Part shown: positions 14,399 to 18,628 of the stretch, in pieces
Layout of the letters: each line of letters starts with the position of its first letter
Position numbering within the stretch: position 1 is the stretch's first letter
Assembly: GCA_041911695.1 (NCBI GenBank)
Contig: JAYROM010000164.1
Coordinates: 1-18,628, forward strand
Source of the DNA: Pseudaeromonas sp041911695
Lineage (GTDB): Bacteria > Pseudomonadota > Gammaproteobacteria > Enterobacterales > Aeromonadaceae
Length of the DNA: 18,628 nucleotides
Direction of reading: 5' to 3'
Made by a program: the position numbers and the translations under genes
Notes under the pieces: model-generated
Databases searched by the model: none
What the model saw: only the letters and a program-made list of their open reading frames with translations
Told to the model about the DNA's origin: nothing

Positions 14399-16069
14399 AT
14401 GTGTTCAATTTTTGGTATTCTGGACATCAAGTCTGATGCAGCGGCCTTGCGCAAGACTGCACTGGAAATGTCCAAGCGCCTGCGTCACCGTGGTCCGGAC
14501 TGGTCCGGCGTTTACAGCACGGACAAAGCCATTCTGGTGCACGAGCGTCTGGCGATCGTGGATCCGGGTAATGGCGCCCAGCCGCTCTACAATCCGGAAC
14601 GCACCCACGTCCTGGCCGTTAACGGCGAAATCTACAACCACAAGGATCTGGAAAAGACACTGACCTGTGACTTCCAGTTCCAGACCGGTTCTGACTGTGA
14701 AATCCTCCTGGCCAAATACAAGGAAAAGGGTGCGGATTTCCTGGACGAAATCAACGGTATCTTTGCCTTTATCCTGTATGACGCGGATCAGGATGCTTAT
14801 CTAATCGGCCGTGACCATATGGGGATCATCCCGCTGTATATGGGTTATGACGAGTGCGGCAACTTCTATGTTGCTTCGGAAATGAAGGCACTGACCCCGG
14901 TCTGCAAGAGCGTACAGGAGTTCCCTCCGGGACATTACCTGTGGAGCAAGCAGGGCGAACTGACCAAGTACTACCAGCGTGACTGGATGGAATTCGATGC
15001 GGTCAAAGACAACGTCTCTGATAAGCTGGAACTGCGTGATGCGCTGGAAAATGCCGTCAAGCGCCAGCTGATGTGTGACGTGCCGTATGGTGTGTTGCTG
15101 TCTGGTGGTCTGGACTCCTCCATCATCTCCGCGGTGACCAAGCGCTATGCTGCCCGTCGCGTAGAAGATGACGGCAAGTCTGAAGCCTGGTGGCCGCAAC
15201 TGCACTCCTTTGCCGTCGGCCTGAAGGGCTCGCCGGATTTGGCAGCGGCGCAGAAGGTGGCCGACCATCTGGAAACCATTCATCACGAAATCACCTTCAC
15301 CGTTCAGGAAGGGATCGACGCACTGCGCGACGTTATCTACCACCTGGAAACCTATGATGTCACCACCATCCGAGCTTCGACGCCGATGTATCTGATGGCC
15401 CGTTTCATCAAGGCGATGGGGATCAAGATGGTGCTCTCTGGCGAAGGCTCTGACGAGTTGTTCGGTGGTTACCTGTATTTCCACAAGGCCCCGAACGCCC
15501 AGGAGTTCCACGAAGAGACCGTGCGCAAGCTCTCCCAGCTGCACATGTATGACTGCCTGCGCGCCAACAAGTCGATGGCAGCCTGGGGTGTCGAAGGGCG
15601 CGTACCGTTCCTCGACAAGGAGTTCATGGACGTTGCCATGCGCCTGAATCCGAAGGACAAGATGTGTGGTAACGGCAAGATCGAGAAGCAGATCCTGCGT
15701 GAAGCCTTCGAACACTACCTGCCGAAGGAAGTGGCGTGGCGCCAGAAGGAGCAGTTCTCCGATGGCGTGGGTTACTCCTGGATCGACAGCCTGAAGGTTC
15801 ACGTCGACAACGAAGTCACTGACCAGATGTTTGAAGCCGCTGCGTTCCGCTTCCCGGTCAACACGCCGCTGACCAAGGAAGCCTATTACTACCGGGCTAT
15901 CTTCGAAGAGCACTTCCCGCTGGAATCGGCTGCCCGCTGCGTACCGTATGGCAAGTCGGTCGCCTGCTCCACGCCGAAGGCGCTGGAATGGGATGAAAAG
16001 TTCAAGCTGATGGCTGACCCGTCCGGCCGAGCCGTGATGGACGTGCACAACGACGCGGTCAAAGCCTAA
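14399..16069 (+). CDS. asnB: Glutamine-dependent asparagine synthetase B
   Basis: Makes asparagine from aspartate, glutamine and ATP. The N-terminal Ntn glutaminase domain begins with the nucleophile Cys2 (MCSIFGI) and includes RLRHRGPDWSG, Arg50 in HERLAI and NGEIYNH (75-81). The synthetase domain has the pyrophosphate loop SGGLDS (235-240), SGEGSDELFGGY and GRVPFLDKEF. At 556 residues it is the length of E. coli AsnB (554) and resembles it throughout. ATG 14399 is required because Cys2 must follow the initiator; AAGGA precedes it. Codons are strongly biased to CTG, AAG, GGT and TCC, unlike several neighbours, suggesting high expression. It may be read from nagD or from its own promoter in the 175-base gap, which also contains the palindrome GTGGGGCCCCAC (14365-14376). 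Confidence 0.96.
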   Translation: MCSIFGILDIKSDAAALRKTALEMSKRLRHRGPDWSGVYSTDKAILVHERLAIVDPGNGAQPLYNPERTHVLAVNGEIYNHKDLEKTLTCDFQFQTGSDCEILLAKYKEKGADFLDEINGIFAFILYDADQDAYLIGRDHMGIIPLYMGYDECGNFYVASEMKALTPVCKSVQEFPPGHYLWSKQGELTKYYQRDWMEFDAVKDNVSDKLELRDALENAVKRQLMCDVPYGVLLSGGLDSSIISAVTKRYAARRVEDDGKSEAWWPQLHSFAVGLKGSPDLAAAQKVADHLETIHHEITFTVQEGIDALRDVIYHLETYDVTTIRASTPMYLMARFIKAMGIKMVLSGEGSDELFGGYLYFHKAPNAQEFHEETVRKLSQLHMYDCLRANKSMAAWGVEGRVPFLDKEFMDVAMRLNPKDKMCGNGKIEKQILREAFEHYLPKEVAWRQKEQFSDGVGYSWIDSLKVHVDNEVTDQMFEAAAFRFPVNTPLTKEAYYYRAIFEEHFPLESAARCVPYGKSVACSTPKALEWDEKFKLMADPSGRAVMDVHNDAVKA

Positions 16070-16097
16070 TCTGGCTCACGCATTTTAGCGTTAACAT

Positions 16098-16121
16098 TAA
16101 GGCCTGCTTCTGCAGGCCTTA
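16098..16121. terminator. Terminator between asnB and the TetR gene
   Basis: TAAGGCCTGC and GCAGGCCTTA form a perfect 10-bp stem with a TTCT loop. The plus-strand tail is TTCATTTTA. Lying between convergent genes, it can serve both. Confidence 0.75.
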
Positions 16122-16127
16122 TTCATT

Positions 16128-16739
16128 TTAGGCTTTTCGTATCGACTGATAGGGCAATCGCGTCGCTTCGCCACCTGCGGTCAAGGCCGCCATGACACAA
16201 GAGATGACCGACATGGGCAGCGCCTCGCTGGCTTGGCAACCGGCTTGACTGGTCATGCCTCGGATCACCAGTAACAGGTAGGCGGTCAGCGCTGACACAT
16301 CCGTTTGCGCTGCGATCTCCTGTTGCATCATCGCCCGCTGCAAAGTCTGTTGCAGATCGTCGCGTAACTCGCGCTCCATCCGCGCAAATACCTGACACTG
16401 CTCCTCGCCGTCGCCACTGAGCTCAATCACGCTACGCATCACGACACAGGTACCCGCCTGCCCCTGCTCGCGCAAATAGTGCAGGTAGGCTTCGATACCA
16501 GCCAGCGCCGAGGCTTGCTGGAGCATCTGCTGGCGCTGTGCCTGCTTACCCGTCAGATAGTGCTCAATCACCGCGTCGAGCAAGCCACGTTTGTTACCAA
16601 ATGCAGCATAAATACTGCCCGGATGCAGTCCGGTAGCGGCCACCAGCGCTTGCACGGTAGTCCGGGCATAACCGTGGGTGCGAAACAACAACATCGCCTG
16701 CTCCAGCACTTCGGCCCGATCGAATTCAGCGGTACGCAT
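16128..16739 (-). CDS. TetR-family repressor, probably controlling the adjacent Old Yellow Enzyme
   Basis: The N-terminal TetR helix-turn-helix is clear: AMLLFRTHGYARTTVQALVA, then ATGLHPGSIYAAFGNKRGLL, residues 15-54. The C-terminal ligand and dimer domain is 203 residues in total, the normal size. It is divergent from an OYE gene, with two TTGAATG-type palindromes between them, so it most likely represses that gene and perhaps itself. In E. coli the comparable pair is nemR-nemA, where NemR senses electrophiles through Cys106. Here Cys98 in GTCVVMRSVIEL sits at what looks like the matching place, with a second cysteine at 115 (NemR has one at 116). Thiol sensing of electrophiles or hypochlorite is therefore plausible but inferred. 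The palindromes are unlike the NemR box. AGGAG precedes the ATG by 6 bases. Confidence 0.88.
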   Translation of the reverse strand: MRTAEFDRAEVLEQAMLLFRTHGYARTTVQALVAATGLHPGSIYAAFGNKRGLLDAVIEHYLTGKQAQRQQMLQQASALAGIEAYLHYLREQGQAGTCVVMRSVIELSGDGEEQCQVFARMERELRDDLQQTLQRAMMQQEIAAQTDVSALTAYLLLVIRGMTSQAGCQASEALPMSVISCVMAALTAGGEATRLPYQSIRKA

Positions 16740-16761
16740 ACACTCTCCTGTAGATAGCCCG

Positions 16762-16767
16762 ATTGTA
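16762..16767 (-). promoter_or_regulatory. Likely -10 box of the TetR gene
   Basis: TACAAT on the minus strand (5 of 6), 22 bases before the ATG; the hexamer 17 bases upstream is TGGTGA (3 of 6) and lies next to operator 1. Confidence 0.4.
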
Positions 16768-16794
16768 TCTGATCGCCATTGCCGTCACCATATC

Positions 16795-16810
16795 TTGAAT
16801 GAGCATTCAA
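16795..16810. promoter_or_regulatory. Operator 1: perfect palindrome TTGAATG-AG-CATTCAA
   Basis: A perfect 16-base dyad in the divergent TetR/OYE control region. It lies 4 bases upstream of the proposed -35 of the TetR gene and 7 bases upstream of the -35 of the OYE gene, so it could act on both. Confidence 0.8.
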
Positions 16811-16817
16811 AAAAGAC

Positions 16818-16847
16818 TTGCCACCCGTCTACCTGCCCCTCTATTCT
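16818..16847 (+). promoter_or_regulatory. Promoter of the Old Yellow Enzyme gene
   Basis: TTGCCA (5 of 6), 18 bases, then TATTCT (4 of 6). The predicted start, near 16853, falls inside operator 2, consistent with repression. TATAAC at 16864 is an alternative -10 but would leave almost no leader. Confidence 0.5.
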
Positions 16848-16862
16848 TGAACGCACATTCAA
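16847..16862. promoter_or_regulatory. Operator 2: near-palindrome TTGAACG-CA-CATTCAA
   Basis: The same dyad as operator 1 with one mismatched pair. It covers the end of the proposed -10 and the start site of the OYE gene. The two dyad centres are 52 bases apart, about five helical turns. Confidence 0.75.
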
Positions 16863-16885
16863 GTATAACCCCGATCGGAGTGACC

Positions 16886-17926
16886 ATGTCTGCCCTAATG
16901 CTGGAACCATTTCGTCTCAACGACACCCTGACCCTGAACAACCGTGTGCTGATGGCTCCACTCACCCGCTGTATGGCGGGCCCGGGTTTGATACCCACCG
17001 CAGAGATGGCTGCCTACTATGCACGTCGTGCCGATGTCGGGTTGATCATCTCCGAAGCCACCATCATTCGCCCCGATGGTCAGGGCTACCCGAATACGCC
17101 GGGTATCTACTCGGCTGAACAGATCGCCGGCTGGCGTAAAGTCACCGAAGCGGTCCATGCGGCCGGCGGCAAGATCTTTGCTCAGTTGTGGCATGTCGGT
17201 CGTCTGTCCCATCCGGTGTTCCATCAGGCGCAAGTCGTTGGCGCCTCGGCACTGGCTTTTGAAGGCACCCTGCCCCGTATGCGCGACCATCACTATCAGG
17301 TGCCGCGTGCCCTGACGGGTGAAGAGATCGCGACCTTGGTGCAGGAATATGCTCAGGCAGCCGCCAATGCACGGGAGGCCGGCTTTGATGGGGTCGAAAT
17401 TCACGGCGCCAACGGCTATCTGATCGATCAGTTCCTGCATCACGATACCAACGTGCGTACCGATAACTATGGCGGCAGCCCGGAAAACATGGCGCGCTTC
17501 GCACTGGAAGTGGTGGATGCGGTGATCGCACGGATTGGTGCTGACCGGACCGGCCTGCGCCTGACGCCGGGTGCCTATGTGCATATGAAGGCCGATGCGC
17601 GCGACCGCCAAGTCTTCGACTACCTGCTGTCCGAATTGAACAGCCGCGCATTGGCCTATCTGCATCACGGTATCTTTGATGACAGCCTGACCTTTGAGCA
17701 TCTCGAAGGCCGCGGCTCTGACTATCTGCGTCGCCACTATCAGGGCACGCTGGTCGGTGTCGGTAACTATAGCTTTGAACAGGGTAGCGCAGCCGTCGCC
17801 GACCAACGCTTCGATCTGCTGGCGATTGGCCGTCCGTTAATTGCCAACCCGGACTATATCAACCGTGTGCGCACCGGCGCCGCGCTAGAGACTTATAACG
17901 AAGCCATGCTGGCCACGCTGGACTAA
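16886..17926 (+). CDS. Old Yellow Enzyme family FMN-dependent ene-reductase (NemA-like)
   Basis: A TIM-barrel flavoprotein that uses NAD(P)H to reduce activated C=C bonds, quinones, maleimides, nitro compounds or nitrate esters. Visible marks are APLTRC with Thr27 near the flavin, Gln100 in FAQLWHVGR, the substrate-binding pair His173 and Asn176 with Tyr178 in EIHGANGYL, RTDNYGGSPENMARF and AIGRPLIANPDYI. The H-x-x-N pair is the OYE1/morphinone-reductase form, whereas E. coli NemA has H-x-x-H. At 346 residues it is slightly shorter than NemA (365). ATG 16886 is chosen because GGAG lies 5 bases before it; the frame opens earlier at 16799 but that start lies inside operator 1. It forms a divergent pair with the TetR gene, suggesting induction by the reactive compounds it detoxifies. 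Confidence 0.93.
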   Translation: MSALMLEPFRLNDTLTLNNRVLMAPLTRCMAGPGLIPTAEMAAYYARRADVGLIISEATIIRPDGQGYPNTPGIYSAEQIAGWRKVTEAVHAAGGKIFAQLWHVGRLSHPVFHQAQVVGASALAFEGTLPRMRDHHYQVPRALTGEEIATLVQEYAQAAANAREAGFDGVEIHGANGYLIDQFLHHDTNVRTDNYGGSPENMARFALEVVDAVIARIGADRTGLRLTPGAYVHMKADARDRQVFDYLLSELNSRALAYLHHGIFDDSLTFEHLEGRGSDYLRRHYQGTLVGVGNYSFEQGSAAVADQRFDLLAIGRPLIANPDYINRVRTGAALETYNEAMLATLD

Positions 17927-17946
17927 TTACCCCCACCCTGTCACGC

Positions 17947-17975
17947 ACAACGCCGGCACTGTTCGCCGGCGTTGT
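17947..17975 (+). terminator. Hairpin after the Old Yellow Enzyme gene
   Basis: ACAACGCCGGC and GCCGGCGTTGT form a perfect 11-bp stem with a 7-base loop, 20 bases after the stop and between convergent genes. No long U tract follows on either strand, so it may act mainly as an RNA-stabilising or weak terminator structure. Confidence 0.55.
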
Positions 17976-18014
17976 ACTGTGATGACATTTGCCTAGGCGA
18001 GGCCGCCCTACTGT

Positions 18015-18628
18015 TCAGGCTGGCACCCAGACCACTATCGCATCTCCGCTTGCCAAGAACACCTCGCCACTGACCGCCTGACCGGTCAGCAAGTCACGGC
18101 TACCGGATGGCCAGACGGTAGACAAGACGCCATCCTGCCAGTTGAAATAACAGTGAATATCGCCCCCCTGCCACGGCCCGCGTGTACACGCTGTGACCCC
18201 ATGCTGCAAGGCATCATCCATCACTGCGGCCGGCAGCCTGGCATCGGCCAGTTGTTGTAGACGACCAATCAGCGCCTGTTGTGTCTCATCCAGAGCCGCC
18301 AATCGATCCCCCAGCAGCAACATGCCGCCACTGGCAATCTGCGTCACGATATGCACGCGGTAGCCGGCCGCCGAGGCGTGCTGGTTAGCCAGATCGCATA
18401 GACAAAGACAGTCAGGATCCAGCACCCACAGCCGGTCAGCCTGCCAGTTGCGCGACAGCACCTCGTGCGCAATCTGCCTGAAACGACCATCATGACGCTC
18501 AGTATCGTCGGCCACCCGCATGCCATCGACCAAGCCGAGTGAAGGCCACATCGGCGCGTTACAACCGAGGATAAAGGCATCCGGACCGGCGCCCTCCAAA
18601 ATAGCCTGCATCCCCCGACGATATGCCT
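18015..18628 (-). CDS. Alpha-galactosidase-like glycoside hydrolase, C-terminal part (cut by window edge)
   Basis: The reading frame is open to the right edge, so only the last 204 or so codons are seen; the ATG at 18611 is internal, preceded in frame by AYRRG. The start of the fragment, DAFILGCNAPMWPSLGLVDG followed by MR, and then RLWVLDPDCLCL, closely parallel the end of the catalytic barrel of Thermotoga alpha-galactosidase GalA (FILGCGSPLLPAVGCVDGMR and RFWLNDPDCL), a GH36 enzyme. The Asp of VDGMR is probably the acid/base residue. After it come helices and a C-terminal beta domain (WPSGSRDLLTGQAVSGEVFL). It would release alpha-linked galactose from oligosaccharides such as melibiose or raffinose. 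Whether it is secreted, and its operon, lie outside the window. Confidence 0.8.
   Translation of the reverse strand, partial: AYRRGMQAILEGAGPDAFILGCNAPMWPSLGLVDGMRVADDTERHDGRFRQIAHEVLSRNWQADRLWVLDPDCLCLCDLANQHASAAGYRVHIVTQIASGGMLLLGDRLAALDETQQALIGRLQQLADARLPAAVMDDALQHGVTACTRGPWQGGDIHCYFNWQDGVLSTVWPSGSRDLLTGQAVSGEVFLASGDAIVVWVPA

Noticed and set aside
13561..14475. 304-codon open frame on the minus strand
   Set aside because: Runs antisense through nagD and into asnB; no recognisable domain.
14801..16048. 415-codon open frame on the minus strand
   Set aside because: Antisense shadow of asnB, produced by its strong codon bias; the sense strand carries all AsnB motifs.
16895..17806. 303-codon open frame on the minus strand
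   Set aside because: Antisense to the Old Yellow Enzyme gene; no domain and no ribosome site.

Overview
The window reads as chromosomal DNA of a gammaproteobacterium, probably Aeromonadales (Aeromonas-like). TmaR (YeeX), YgjP, AroG, AspC, LpxM, NagD and AsnB all look closely similar to their E. coli counterparts as I remember them. Base composition is moderately GC-rich, and chemoreceptor and DUF1127 genes are present. The genus is inference. Only protein-coding genes with their control sites were found: no rRNA, tRNA, CRISPR array or insertion sequence.

Region by region. 1-401 (-): start of a periplasmic sugar-type binding protein, cut by the window edge. 553-873 (-): tmaR. 1090-1602 (+): ygjP, followed by a 14-copy heptamer repeat lying between convergent genes. 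1734-3655 (-): aroG, then a GlpR-like DeoR regulator whose start lies just past the aroG terminator. 4009-5421 (+): DEAD-box RNA helicase. 5563-6330 (+): PrpA/PphA-type phosphatase. 6471-6677 (-): DUF1127 protein. 7057-8737 (+): chemoreceptor split by a one-base frameshift in HAMP, with a sigma-28-like promoter. 8859-12153 (-): lpxM, a degenerate TOPRIM/JetD-like protein of unknown role, and aspC with its own likely promoter. 12277-13272 (-): adenine/adenosine deaminase. 13468-16069 (+): nagD (umpH) and asnB, neighbours in E. coli too. 16128-17926: divergent TetR regulator and Old Yellow Enzyme with two palindromic operators. 18015-18628 (-): C-terminal part of a GH36-like alpha-galactosidase, cut by the right edge.

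Most of the window is housekeeping metabolism: aromatic amino acids (aroG, aspC), nitrogen and nucleotides (asnB, nagD, deaminase) and lipid A (lpxM). The clearest self-contained regulatory module is the TetR/OYE pair, whose operators are centred 52 bp apart. The less ordinary items are the orphan JetD-like protein with altered acidic residues, the DeoR regulator with a normal DNA-binding domain but an eroded effector pocket, the frameshifted chemoreceptor and the heptamer array. I did not find a convincing new multi-gene system.
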